64,000 nucleotides of DNA, from positions 744,001 through 808,000 of the forward strand of contig CP093061.1 in assembly GCA_029027265.1 (NCBI GenBank). The letters run 5' to 3'. The notes under the pieces are model-generated. The model did not search any database. It was not told the DNA's origin and was given only the letters and a program-made list of their open reading frames with translations. Source of the DNA: Sulfurospirillum_A sp029027265. GTDB lineage: Bacteria; Campylobacterota; Campylobacteria; Campylobacterales; Sulfurospirillaceae. The position numbers were made by a program, and so were the translations under genes. Of the stretch, positions 42,516 through 51,194 are shown in pieces (the first letter of the stretch is position 1; each line of letters opens with the position of its first letter).

Positions 42516-43580
42516 TTAGATTCCGATGGAGTTTATTAACTCTTGTGTCTGCGTAGAGAATCGTATCGCATCCTCTTTTGAGATCTTGTTTCCTTTAAGA
42601 AATTTTATCATTGCTTGTGTCTGAGTACTCATTCCTGTTTTTTGTTGGTTTAGCTGCATTTGAGAATATATTTGGTGTAGTTTATTTTCTCTTATGAGGT
42701 TTGAAATAGCAGAATTGTTTATCAATATTTCATGAACCGCAACACGACCACCACCATTTTTGGGAAGAAGACTTTGAGAAATTACTGAGTATAAAGAAGA
42801 AGCTAGCATATTTCTTACTTGAACTTGCTCCGGACCTTCAAAACTGTCAACTATTCTGTTTACTGTTTGGACAGCTGAATTTGTATGAAGTGTACCAAAT
42901 ACCAAGTGACCAGTTTCAGCAGCAGTGATAGCTGTACTGATAGTCTCTCTATCTCTCATCTCGCCAACTAATATGACGTCAGGGTCTTCACGAAGTGAAA
43001 ACTTTAGTGCATTTGCAAAACTTTTTGTATCTTCTCCAACATTTCTGTGTGAAAATAGAGATCGTTGGTTTTCATGAACAAATTCTACAGGATCTTCAAT
43101 AGTTATGATATGTCTGTGTTCAGTTCTGTTTATCTCATTTAACATGGCAGCAAGTGTCGTTGACTTACCACTACCTGTTGGACCAGTTATTAAAACAAGC
43201 CCTTTTTCTCTTTTTGTAATATCTTTGAAAATACTAGGGCAATTTAACTCATCTAAAGTTGGAATCACAATAGGAATAATTCTAAAAGCAGCTGCAAGTT
43301 CACCATTCATGGTGTAATAGTAGTTTGCACGAAAACGTCCAATATCTGGAAACATAACAGCAAAGTCAAGTTCTTTATTCTCTTCTAAATCTTTTTTCTG
43401 TTTATCAGAGAGAAGCGTATAGCACATCTCTTCAATCTCTTTTCCAGTTAGCTTGTCCATATCAAGTGCTACAAGTTTACCATCAATTCTAATTTGTGGT
43501 TCACTTCTACTTACTAGGTGTAAGTCAGAAGCTTTATATGCGACTATATTCTTTAATAATGTTTTTATATTAAGAGTCAT
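42516..43580 (-). CDS. pilT: Twitching motility ATPase PilT
   Basis: This 354-residue secretion ATPase has an N-terminal PAS-like part (ASDLHLVSRSEPQIRIDG), Walker A GPTGSGKSTT near residue 135, the Asp box (HIITIEDPVEF), Walker B DPDVILVGEMRD and the His box GHLVFGTLHT. The length and the 'ANALKFSLREDPD' region match PilT, the pilus-retraction motor, more than PilB. gatC is next upstream. Confidence 0.9.
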   Translation of the reverse strand: MTLNIKTLLKNIVAYKASDLHLVSRSEPQIRIDGKLVALDMDKLTGKEIEEMCYTLLSDKQKKDLEENKELDFAVMFPDIGRFRANYYYTMNGELAAAFRIIPIVIPTLDELNCPSIFKDITKREKGLVLITGPTGSGKSTTLAAMLNEINRTEHRHIITIEDPVEFVHENQRSLFSHRNVGEDTKSFANALKFSLREDPDVILVGEMRDRETISTAITAAETGHLVFGTLHTNSAVQTVNRIVDSFEGPEQVQVRNMLASSLYSVISQSLLPKNGGGRVAVHEILINNSAISNLIRENKLHQIYSQMQLNQQKTGMSTQTQAMIKFLKGNKISKEDAIRFSTQTQELINSIGI

Positions 43581-43600
43581 TAGTTCTCCTTTAAAGGTGT

Positions 43601-43891
43601 TTATTCTATAATTTTTGGTACTACAAAAGAGCCATTTTTACTTTTTGGAGCATTTTTTAAAATAGTTTTTATGATTTGAGGATTTACTCTAGGAATATCT
43701 TCTCTCATTGGAGTTCCTCCTTTTACAGTTGTAAAAGTTGCTTCTTCTTTATCTAAATCTAATTCGTTTAAGTTTTCTATAAACTCAACTATTTCAGAAA
43801 GTTGATTTATCATTCCATCTCTTTTATCTTCTGCAATCTCTAATGAAGATAATTTTTCTAATTTTTTTAATAATTCGTTATCAATTTTCAT
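43601..43891 (-). CDS. gatC: Asp/Glu-tRNA amidotransferase subunit C
   Basis: This 96-residue protein fits GatC: an N-terminal 'LLKKLEKLSSLEIAEDKRD' helix, 'QLSEIVEFIENLNELDLD' and 'PMREDIPRV'. It stabilises GatAB, which makes Gln- or Asn-tRNA. GatA and GatB are not in the window. Confidence 0.9.
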   Translation of the reverse strand: MKIDNELLKKLEKLSSLEIAEDKRDGMINQLSEIVEFIENLNELDLDKEEATFTTVKGGTPMREDIPRVNPQIIKTILKNAPKSKNGSFVVPKIIE

Positions 43892-43977
43892 CTCTAGTAA
43901 TCCTAATCTATAATTATTATTTGATTATAACAGAAAAAGTCTTTTTTTATCTTTATTGTGATAAAATATCTGCTTGA

Positions 43978-44245
43978 TTGAACCCTCTGAACAATTATCA
44001 CATTCAGAGAGGACTTTTAAAAGGTAAGATTGTTTAAATCTTTTTCTAAGGCTTGGCTATAGCTAAGTCGATGTAAAAATTTAGACAAGATTTCTTTTTA
44101 AAAGCCCTCCCGTAGGGCAATATAGAGAATAAACTCTTACTTCGTTAAAGATATTTGAAGCTACTAGTAGCTCCTGCATACCTTTGCCTCATAATAGTTC
44201 ATTCTCTATATTGCTCTGAACATGATAATTGTTCAGAGGGTTCAA
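43978..44245. repeat. 268-bp element with long terminal inverted repeats (MITE-like or structured RNA)
   Basis: The ends (43978-44000 and 44223-44245) are a perfect 23-bp inverted repeat starting TTGAACCCTCTGAACAATTA. After a 2-base mismatch the arms continue for 7 bp (44003-44009 with 44214-44220). Inside are a second 14-bp inverted repeat (GCAATATAGAGAAT at 44117-44130 with its complement at 44201-44214), a GCCCT/AGGGC hairpin and a 14-bp palindrome AGCTACTAGTAGCT (44159-44172). No real gene is seen within. It fills the space between divergent gatC and the 44263 gene. No clear target duplication. Confidence 0.8.
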
Positions 44246-44262
44246 ATATAAAAGGATTTGTA

Positions 44263-44841
44263 TTGGCACTTAAAGAGAATATTGAAGCAGTTAAAAAAGA
44301 GATAGGGACAGAAGAACAGTTTTTAGAAGGATTGATAAAAAGTGAGCGTTTTTATAAAAAATATAAAAAGAGAATAATTGCTGTAGCAGTTATGGCAGTA
44401 CTTGCAGGAGGCTCTTATACAACTCTAAAAGTGCTAAAAGAAAACAAACTACAGGCTTCAAATGAAGCTTATAATAGACTTTTGGTAGATTCAAATGATG
44501 GTATAGCATTAGCCATATTAAAAGATAAAAATGAGAGACTTTATAATTTTTTCAGATTTCAGCAAGCATTAGAATCAAATGATGTTGTTATACTTAAAGA
44601 GTTGGTAGAGTATAAAAAAGATCCTATTATATCTGATTTAGCATCATATCAACTTTTTGGTACAAAAAGTAAATTACTTACAGGTTTTATTGCACTTCAA
44701 GAGGGTTATAAACTTCTTCAAGCTGATAAAATCAAAGAGGCTAAGTTAAAGTTTGCACAAATTAATTTAAATTCCCCTTTGAAAAACATATCTAATAATT
44801 TAGAACACTACCAAGGGATTAAATCTAGAGGCAGTAATTAA
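44263..44841 (+). CDS. Single-pass membrane protein of the BamB-like operon (YfgM/TPR-like)
   Basis: The TTG at 44263 after AAAGGA is the likely start (MALKENIEAVKKEIG..); a longer frame from 44155 lies within the inverted-repeat element and is not credible. The 192-residue protein has a membrane helix (IIAVAVMAVLAGGSYTTL, about 37-54) and a periplasmic helical part with repeat-like segments (AYNRLLVDSNDGIALAIL; LQADKIKEAKLKFAQINL). E. coli has the similar pair YfgM-BamB, and a BamB-like lipoprotein follows here with a 1-nt overlap. An envelope-chaperone role is inferred. Confidence 0.65.
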   Translation: MALKENIEAVKKEIGTEEQFLEGLIKSERFYKKYKKRIIAVAVMAVLAGGSYTTLKVLKENKLQASNEAYNRLLVDSNDGIALAILKDKNERLYNFFRFQQALESNDVVILKELVEYKKDPIISDLASYQLFGTKSKLLTGFIALQEGYKLLQADKIKEAKLKFAQINLNSPLKNISNNLEHYQGIKSRGSN

Positions 44842-45854
44842 TGAAATATATTAAATATCTATTGCCCGTTTTAGCTCTTTTAATATTGAGCGGTTGTGGA
44901 ACAAAAAGACAGAATTTTGAACCAACTTCTCTTTCTGGTGAAATTGACTATGATGGAAGCTTACCTTCAAGTATAATTGATGTTGTTAGAGGTGGAGCTA
45001 CGTTAGAGAATGGTCAAATAATTACAAAAACAGGATTAATAGATGTAAGGCTACCTAAAGGGTACACATTTTTAGGTGATTCAAATGAAAGATATTTAGC
45101 AACTTCACAATGTTCTGATTTGATAATTATAGACAAAAACAGCGCAATACTTTATAAGAAAAAATTTGATGTAGTAGTTGCATCTGCTTCTTTGAAAAAT
45201 GATATGTTAGCTGTAGTTTTAGGTAACAATAGTGTTCAACTTATAGATATAAAAACAGATAAAGTACTTTATAAAAAAAGTGGTGATAAAGTATATGCAC
45301 ATGATTCAAAAATAGCAGCACCATATTTTTTGACTTCTTTGGTAATCTTTCCAACACTTGATGGAAAACTGCTCATAATTGATTTGAAGAAAAATAAACT
45401 TTTAAGAGATGTTGTTATAAAAAGCGAAAAATTCTTTTCTAATGTCATTTATTTGGATGTTATAGGTGACAGATTAGTTGCTGCAACAAAACAACGCGCA
45501 GTATCAATCAATCCAAAATCAATGGCATTTTTAGATGAAGAAGTTAAAGACGTTATCATCTTAGAAAATAGAGTTTTTGTATTTACAAAAGATGGTAGAG
45601 TTATCTTGACAGATGCTGATCTGAAAGTTATAAAATCAAAGAAATTTAAATTTGCAGCTTTTGTTGGAACTATTCATGGTGAGTATATTTACGTTATTGA
45701 GAGAGGTGGATTTTTAATCGCAACTGATTTGAATTTAGTTACATCAAATGTATATAAGTTACCAGATGAGATAGAGTCTTTTGTTTTTACTACTGATGAT
45801 AAACTATTTTATGAAGATAATTATTTTAAACTTGGTTCACAAAAAGAAAAATAG
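44841..45854 (+). CDS. BamB-like beta-propeller lipoprotein
   Basis: The 337-residue protein starts with a lipoprotein signal (LLPVLALLILSGCGTK; lipidated Cys19). Repeated strands of the PQQ/WD propeller kind follow (SDLIIIDKNSAILYKKKFD, VQLIDIKTDKVLYKK, GKLLIIDLKKNKLLRDV). BamB is part of the outer-membrane protein assembly machine. The divergence is large, so the orthology is probable and not certain. Confidence 0.7.
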   Translation: MKYIKYLLPVLALLILSGCGTKRQNFEPTSLSGEIDYDGSLPSSIIDVVRGGATLENGQIITKTGLIDVRLPKGYTFLGDSNERYLATSQCSDLIIIDKNSAILYKKKFDVVVASASLKNDMLAVVLGNNSVQLIDIKTDKVLYKKSGDKVYAHDSKIAAPYFLTSLVIFPTLDGKLLIIDLKKNKLLRDVVIKSEKFFSNVIYLDVIGDRLVAATKQRAVSINPKSMAFLDEEVKDVIILENRVFVFTKDGRVILTDADLKVIKSKKFKFAAFVGTIHGEYIYVIERGGFLIATDLNLVTSNVYKLPDEIESFVFTTDDKLFYEDNYFKLGSQKEK

Positions 45855-45856
45855 AG

Positions 45857-46189
45857 TTGAAAGCGGTAGTTGAGTATTTTTCTCAAAAAAGTGTTTTGTT
45901 TAAATCTTTTAAAGAGAGAGATAAAACTCTTCTAAAAACAAGAAAAAAAGTAATTATATTTGCTGCAACAGATACAAAAGGCAATTATCATTCAGTTTTT
46001 AAGATTGAGCAGAAAAGTAGATTTTTAATTAAAAATGCAATAGAACTAGTTGAATTGGAAGAGAGATTACAGAAATTAGAAAAACATAATTTCAAATATA
46101 AACACTTGATGATAGGCGAAGCAATTTGTTCAAAATCAATTAATTACTTGAAAGAGAAAGGATGGAAACTTCACCATGATTTTATGTGA
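45857..46189 (+). CDS. Small uncharacterised cytoplasmic protein
   Basis: A TTG start 2 nt after the lipoprotein stop gives 110 residues (MKAVVEYFSQKSVLFKSFKE..). No signal, membrane segment or known domain. It overlaps coaX by 14 nt, so it is part of the same transcript. Basic and aromatic residues are frequent. Confidence 0.6.
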   Translation: MKAVVEYFSQKSVLFKSFKERDKTLLKTRKKVIIFAATDTKGNYHSVFKIEQKSRFLIKNAIELVELEERLQKLEKHNFKYKHLMIGEAICSKSINYLKEKGWKLHHDFM

Positions 46190-46802
46190 TATTGGAAATT
46201 CAAATGTAGATTTTCACCATGATGGAAAAATTTGGTCACAAAGTTTGGAAGAGTTTAAAGAGTATACGCCTAAAGAGATAATCTATTTTATTAGTGTTAA
46301 TGATACTGTAACAGAACAACTTGGTGAAAAGTATGTAAATATAGAAAATTGGTTTGACTTTGATACTATTTACGAAGGTATGGGGATAGACAGAATCGCT
46401 GCATGTTATACTGTAAAGAATGGCATAGTTATTGATGCTGGAAGTGCCATAACTGTTGATATTATGAGTGGAGAACTTCATATGGGAGGCTATATAATGC
46501 CAAGTATAAATTCTTATCAGTCCTGTTATTCAAAAATATCAAAGAAATTAGAAAAACAGATAAATCCAAATGTTATACTTGATGCACTTCCTCAAAAGAC
46601 TCAAGATGCTATATCGTATGGAGCAATTAAACCAATGCTTATGATGTTAGAGCATACATGTAGAGATAAAATGGTCTATTTTACTGGTGGAGATGGTAAA
46701 TACTTTTCTAAGTTTTTCAAAAAAGCCATATATGATAGATCTTTGATATTTAGAGGTATGCTTAAGGCAATAGAAAATAAAAATAAAGGGACTAAATGCT
46801 AA
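46176..46802 (+). CDS. coaX: Type III pantothenate kinase
   Basis: The 208-residue enzyme is short for CoaX, as in Campylobacterota. It has the phosphate loop MILCDIGNSNVDF, the substrate-site YEGMGIDRIAAC, the ASKHA-fold strand GIVIDAGSAITVD and YFTGGDGKYF. It phosphorylates pantothenate in the first step to CoA. It overlaps hisG by 7 nt. Confidence 0.9.
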   Translation: MILCDIGNSNVDFHHDGKIWSQSLEEFKEYTPKEIIYFISVNDTVTEQLGEKYVNIENWFDFDTIYEGMGIDRIAACYTVKNGIVIDAGSAITVDIMSGELHMGGYIMPSINSYQSCYSKISKKLEKQINPNVILDALPQKTQDAISYGAIKPMLMMLEHTCRDKMVYFTGGDGKYFSKFFKKAIYDRSLIFRGMLKAIENKNKGTKC

Positions 46803-47410
46803 CAGTAGCACTACCAAAAGGTAGAATTGCAAACGAGACACTTGAAATATTTGAAAAAATTTTTGGTAAGTCTTTTGTTTTTGATGATAGAAAATTAATT
46901 TTAGAAGTTGGTGAATTTAGGTTTTTACTTGTAAGAAATCAAGATGTTCCTGCTTATGTACTTCATCAGTCAGCTGATATTGGTGTAGTAGGGCTGGATG
47001 TACTTGAAGAGAAAGAAGAAGACTTAGTAAGACTTCTTGATCTTGGTATTGGAAAATGCAAAGTATGTGTAGGAATGAGGGAGGGGGATGAGTTAGATTA
47101 TAGCTCACCTGATATAAAAATAGCAACTAAAATGGTTAATATAACCCAGAATTATTTTTCTAAAAAAGCAATGGCTGTTGATATTATTAAACTTTATGGA
47201 TCAATTGAGCTAGCACCTTTAGTTGGTCTCTCAGATGCAATTGTAGATATTGTGGAAACAGGAGCTACTATGAAGCAAAATGGACTTAAAGTTGTAGAGA
47301 CTATTATGGAGTCTTCAGCTCATTTAATAGCAAATAAAAATAGTTTTATCGAAAAGAAAGAGGAGATTATTTCTCTTTATAGAAAAATCTCCTATGAGGT
47401 TAAAGACTAA
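46796..47410 (+). CDS. hisG: ATP phosphoribosyltransferase, short form
   Basis: This 204-residue protein catalyses the first step of histidine synthesis. Motifs: ALPKGRIANETLEIFEK, QSADIGVVGLDVLEE, KIATKMVNITQNYF and the PRPP loop VGLSDAIVDIVETGATMK. The short form lacks the regulatory C-terminal domain and should need HisZ, not seen here. It ends 18 bp from the convergent response regulator. Confidence 0.95.
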   Translation: MLTVALPKGRIANETLEIFEKIFGKSFVFDDRKLILEVGEFRFLLVRNQDVPAYVLHQSADIGVVGLDVLEEKEEDLVRLLDLGIGKCKVCVGMREGDELDYSSPDIKIATKMVNITQNYFSKKAMAVDIIKLYGSIELAPLVGLSDAIVDIVETGATMKQNGLKVVETIMESSAHLIANKNSFIEKKEEIISLYRKISYEVKD

Positions 47411-47417
47411 TACTTTT

Positions 47418-47440
47418 AGAGCTCCTTTTAAGAGAGCTCT
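47418..47440. terminator. Shared hairpin between convergent genes
   Basis: AGAGCTC and GAGCTCT form a 7-bp stem around a 9-base loop between the ends of hisG and the response regulator gene. Neighbouring bases are T- and A-rich, so it could act weakly in both directions. It overlaps the last codons of the regulator. Confidence 0.45.
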
Positions 47441-47808
47441 ACTACTTTTAATATCTTTTTTCTAAGTTCAGCTTCTCTTATAGGTTTTAATAAAAAGTCA
47501 AAAGCTCCATGGTCAAAAGCTTCACGTTTTTTTGTCTCATCTGTTGTTAAAACTATAACAGGAGTCTCTTTTAAGTCAGGTATTGATTCTAGGTTACTTA
47601 GAAACTCAATACCATCCATTATAGGCATTTTTATATCTAAAAGAATCAATCCTATGCCAGATTGTTCTTTTAGTATATTTAGTGCTTCTAAACCATTTTT
47701 TGCCTCAACTATTTCACTTACAAGATCACTTTTTTTTAGCATTACACTAAGTAGTTTTAAGTTTATAAAGTCATCATCAACAGTTAATATTTTTATCTGT
47801 TTGCTCAT
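47428..47808 (-). CDS. Single-domain response regulator (CheY-like)
   Basis: The likely start is the ATG at 47808 (MSKQIKILTVDDDFIN) behind AAAGGG; an in-frame start further upstream (47850) lies inside the kinase gene and adds nothing conserved. The 126-residue receiver has VDDD, the phospho-Asp in LILLDIKMPIMDG, Thr in VLTTDE and Lys in LLKPIREAE. With no output domain it probably passes signals within the phosphorelay of the hybrid kinase immediately upstream. Confidence 0.85.
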   Translation of the reverse strand: MSKQIKILTVDDDFINLKLLSVMLKKSDLVSEIVEAKNGLEALNILKEQSGIGLILLDIKMPIMDGIEFLSNLESIPDLKETPVIVLTTDETKKREAFDHGAFDFLLKPIREAELRKKILKVVELS

Positions 47809-47821
47809 ATATTTTATCCCT

Positions 47822-50800
47822 TTAGATAAATTTTTGTACCAGTTCTTCAAGCTGTTTTTTGTTTATTATATTTGGTAAGACACTATTAAATAGTGCTCTA
47901 TCTTCATCTTCAATTTTTGTTATAGGATCAACAAACATAATAGCTGGAGTCTCTTTAATGAGCGCTGCCATCTCTTTTGGTCCAATTGAAGATAACTCTT
48001 TGTCAAACAGAACTATTTTGTAGTTACTTTTATTTAATTTTATCTTTAGTTCATCAACAGAGTTAACACTATCAATCGAATTAGTAAGTTTTGCTAAAAT
48101 ACTAGAGAAGATTTTTGTTTCTATGTGACTTTTTTTGTAAACAAGAATATCTTTTGTAGGCAATTCTATCTCTTCAAGTTGAGTTTGAATCATCTCTATA
48201 TTTAAGTTTTTTTGAATTTCAGTTTTTTCTTGAATAGGAGACTCCTCAACTACTTTGAACTCTTCTATAACTTTTTTCACTTGTATATTTTCGTGAATAA
48301 TTGGAGCAGGTTCCATGACTTTTTCCACTTGTATATTTTCGTGAATAATTGGAGCAGGTTCCATAACTTTTTCTACTTGTATATTCTCTTGAATAATTGG
48401 AGCAGGTTCTATAACTGGTGTTTCTTGAACTCTTACATTTTCTTGTGGAGTTTCTTCAACTATTTTATTTTGTAAAAACATATTAAGAACACTTAGGATA
48501 CTCTCTTTTTTGATAGGTTTTGTTACGTACTCATCAAGACCCTCTTTCATAAATCTTTCTCTATCTCCTTTTAGTGCATTTGCAGTTACGGCTATGATTG
48601 GAATGTGAGGAAGGTTGTTCTGCTTTTCATATTCAATTATTTTATGAGTTGCTTCTACACCATCCATAACAGGCATCGCTATATCCATGAAAATTGCATC
48701 ATAATCATTCTTCATTCTCTCTTCTAGAGCAATTTTTCCGTTATGCGCAATGGTTATAGTTAAACCTAATCCTTCTAATGTTCTTCTAATTAATTTTTGG
48801 TTTATCTCATTATCTTCTGCAACTAACACGTTTGCATCGAACATTTTACCAAATGAAGGTTTAGCAGATTTTGTAACTACTACTTGCTCTTGCTCTGGAG
48901 CAATTCCATGTTTTGGTAGTAGTTCTCTGTTTTGTTCTAGTGCTTTTGTTAATTTAGTAACATTAATAGGCTCATAAATTGGTGTAATATATTTTGTATT
49001 AAATTCATCAAATCTCTTTTGGTGTGAAGCTTTTAGAACCAAAATCATAGGTAACCTAATTTTTTTGTACTCTTCAAGTTCTTCATTACTAAGTAGGTCA
49101 AAGTCAGCAACTATCAAGTTGATACCTGATTTATAAATAAGATTTTTTAGACCTGAAAATTCATCGTAGTATTTAACATTTGAACCAAAATATTTTAAAT
49201 AATCATACATAAATTCAGCATGTACTTTTGTGTCTATATCCCTTGTTAGAAGAGCAACATTAAAGTTGCTAAATTTATTTTGGAATTCAACATCACCTGA
49301 TGGAGACTCATCAAACTCAAGTACAAAGTAGAATTTACTACCTTCGCCCACAACACTGTCAACTTTAAGTTCACCATCCATAAGATTAATAAATTTTGAT
49401 GAAATAGTAAGTCCAAGTCCTGTTCCACCATATTTTCTTGTAATTGTAGAGTCTGCTTGGTTAAATGCATCGAAGATATCCTGTCTTTTATCTTCACTGA
49501 TACCTATGCCAGAATCTTGAACACTAAAAAGAATCCTTGCTTTTCCAGCAGGAGCATTTTCAATTCGTCTTATTTCTGCCGTAATATGTCCATTTATTGG
49601 TGTAAATTTAACAGCATTACTCATTAAGTTAATCATAACTTCTTTAACTTTTGTTGAGTCACCCTTAAGGTAGTTGTTCAGGCTTGGATCTATAAAGAAA
49701 GAGAGATTGATGTTTTTCTCTGCTGCTTTTGGTCCATAAACTTCAACAGCATTTTCAAATTCATCTAGTGGAGAAAAAAGAATCTCATCTATCTCTATTT
49801 TATTGCTTTCAACTTTAGAAAGATCAAGGATACTGTTTATAATATCAAGTAGGTTTTCTGAACTTTTCTCAATAACATCAACAAATTCACGTTTTTCATC
49901 ATCTAAATCTGTATTTTTTAGAAGTTCTGTAAAACCAATAATACCATTCAGGGGTGTTCTGATTTCATGTGACATATTTGCTAGGAATATACTTTTTGCT
50001 GCACTTGCTTCTTCAGCATTTACTTTTTCTTTTGAAATATTTTCAATCGCTTGATTAATAATTGCATAGGCAGAGGTCATACCAGTGGCAGTATTAAAGT
50101 CAACCTTCTCTTCAGTTTCTGCCAACTCTCCCACTTTTCTAAAAATATTTTCTAAACCTTTTACATTATTCTTAAACTGTCCAGATAGTATAAATCCAAC
50201 AAACATAAGAATTAATGAGATAATCCATACTCCACCTGCACCTATGAGTTGTCCAAATGTTTCATTGTAATATAGTTTCATTTCGTCATTAAGATTTAAT
50301 TTTATTGCTTTTGTAGAGTCGTTAAGAAGTCCAATTTTTTTAGTAATTAAATTAAACCACAAAGTAGGGTCAATTAAATATTCACCATTTTGTGCAGCTA
50401 GAATAAGTTCTGCTTTTGCTTGTTTAATTTCAGAAATAAGTTTTTTAGTCTCTCGTGTACTATATATAGCATTAATCTTCGACTTTGCTATACCATCTTG
50501 CAGTATAGTGTAATCAAAAGTATTTGACTTACTAAACAGACCAATCCATATATCTAAATCTGAATCAGTAAAAGGAACATATTGGCTAAGTACTTTTGAA
50601 ACAAAACCTCTCTCTTGACCACTATACTCTATATCTTTATATACTGTAATTAAAGATGCACTTAGGTTAACAATTCGTGAGGTAGTAGCCATTTCAGCTA
50701 GTGTTTGAAGCTCTTGTAGTATTTGTGCATTTATTTGTGAGTAATATTCAAAAAATATTTTATTAAAGTTTATATTGTTTAATGAGTCTATTTTCTTTCT

Positions 50801-51160
50801 TACATCACTTATTTGATTCAAAAGAGTAATAACTTTTTTTATTCTGTGATTTGCTTCATGCGATTGATAAAAGGCATGAAATTTTTTCATATTAGCATTT
50901 ACGAGTTGTCTTTGCTTTTTAAGAGTCTCTTCCGCAATAGCACCATCACTTGCAATAAAAGTTGAACTAAGTCCACGCTCTTTAGCTACTGCAATAGAGA
51001 GGTTACTTAAAACTTCTGTTGTATTTAGCTTATTCTCAAACATAACTGCTTTGTTATATTGTTCATACGATAAGTATAGAAAATACGTTGAAAATAGAAA
51101 TAGTATGATTAGTGGATATTGACTAATCAGTCTAAGTGTACTCTGGGTTTTAAATTTCAT
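47822..51160 (-). CDS. Hybrid sensor kinase with nitrate/nitrite-sensing (NIT-like) domain
   Basis: This is a 1112-residue hybrid kinase. Order: membrane helix (13-30), an all-helical periplasmic NIT-like sensor (LSIAVAKERGLSSTFIASDG), a second helix near 305-325, and HisKA with SIFLANMSHEIRTPLNGIIGF near 395. The ATPase domain (DSGIGISEDKRQ; KYGGTGLGLTIS) is followed by a degenerate receiver and a true receiver (VLVAEDNEINQ; AIFMDIAMPVMDGVEA). A proline-rich linker with three 16-residue repeats leads to a last receiver-like domain. It probably senses nitrate, nitrite or a related ligand and signals to the adjacent receiver and Hpt-like protein. Confidence 0.88.
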   Translation of the reverse strand: MKFKTQSTLRLISQYPLIILFLFSTYFLYLSYEQYNKAVMFENKLNTTEVLSNLSIAVAKERGLSSTFIASDGAIAEETLKKQRQLVNANMKKFHAFYQSHEANHRIKKVITLLNQISDVRKKIDSLNNINFNKIFFEYYSQINAQILQELQTLAEMATTSRIVNLSASLITVYKDIEYSGQERGFVSKVLSQYVPFTDSDLDIWIGLFSKSNTFDYTILQDGIAKSKINAIYSTRETKKLISEIKQAKAELILAAQNGEYLIDPTLWFNLITKKIGLLNDSTKAIKLNLNDEMKLYYNETFGQLIGAGGVWIISLILMFVGFILSGQFKNNVKGLENIFRKVGELAETEEKVDFNTATGMTSAYAIINQAIENISKEKVNAEEASAAKSIFLANMSHEIRTPLNGIIGFTELLKNTDLDDEKREFVDVIEKSSENLLDIINSILDLSKVESNKIEIDEILFSPLDEFENAVEVYGPKAAEKNINLSFFIDPSLNNYLKGDSTKVKEVMINLMSNAVKFTPINGHITAEIRRIENAPAGKARILFSVQDSGIGISEDKRQDIFDAFNQADSTITRKYGGTGLGLTISSKFINLMDGELKVDSVVGEGSKFYFVLEFDESPSGDVEFQNKFSNFNVALLTRDIDTKVHAEFMYDYLKYFGSNVKYYDEFSGLKNLIYKSGINLIVADFDLLSNEELEEYKKIRLPMILVLKASHQKRFDEFNTKYITPIYEPINVTKLTKALEQNRELLPKHGIAPEQEQVVVTKSAKPSFGKMFDANVLVAEDNEINQKLIRRTLEGLGLTITIAHNGKIALEERMKNDYDAIFMDIAMPVMDGVEATHKIIEYEKQNNLPHIPIIAVTANALKGDRERFMKEGLDEYVTKPIKKESILSVLNMFLQNKIVEETPQENVRVQETPVIEPAPIIQENIQVEKVMEPAPIIHENIQVEKVMEPAPIIHENIQVKKVIEEFKVVEESPIQEKTEIQKNLNIEMIQTQLEEIELPTKDILVYKKSHIETKIFSSILAKLTNSIDSVNSVDELKIKLNKSNYKIVLFDKELSSIGPKEMAALIKETPAIMFVDPITKIEDEDRALFNSVLPNIINKKQLEELVQKFI
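48271..48414. repeat. Three tandem 48-bp repeats inside the hybrid kinase gene
   Basis: Units 48271-48318, 48319-48366 and 48367-48414 are in frame and encode three copies of a 16-residue linker based on EPAPIIHENIQVEKV. The first two units differ at only a couple of bases, the third at more, which suggests recent expansion. Copy number is likely to vary between strains. Confidence 0.9.
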
Positions 51161-51194
51161 TTCATCTCTCCGTTCTCGTTATTTACTTTTTTGT

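Noticed and set aside
44155..44262. Upstream extension of the 44263 gene
   Set aside because: The extra 36 codons lie in the inverted-repeat element, have no ribosome site and encode nothing conserved; TTG at 44263 follows AAAGGA.
48271..48414. Regular repeats that could suggest a CRISPR array
   Set aside because: Units are contiguous without spacers, 48 bp long, in frame and encode a linker of the hybrid kinase.
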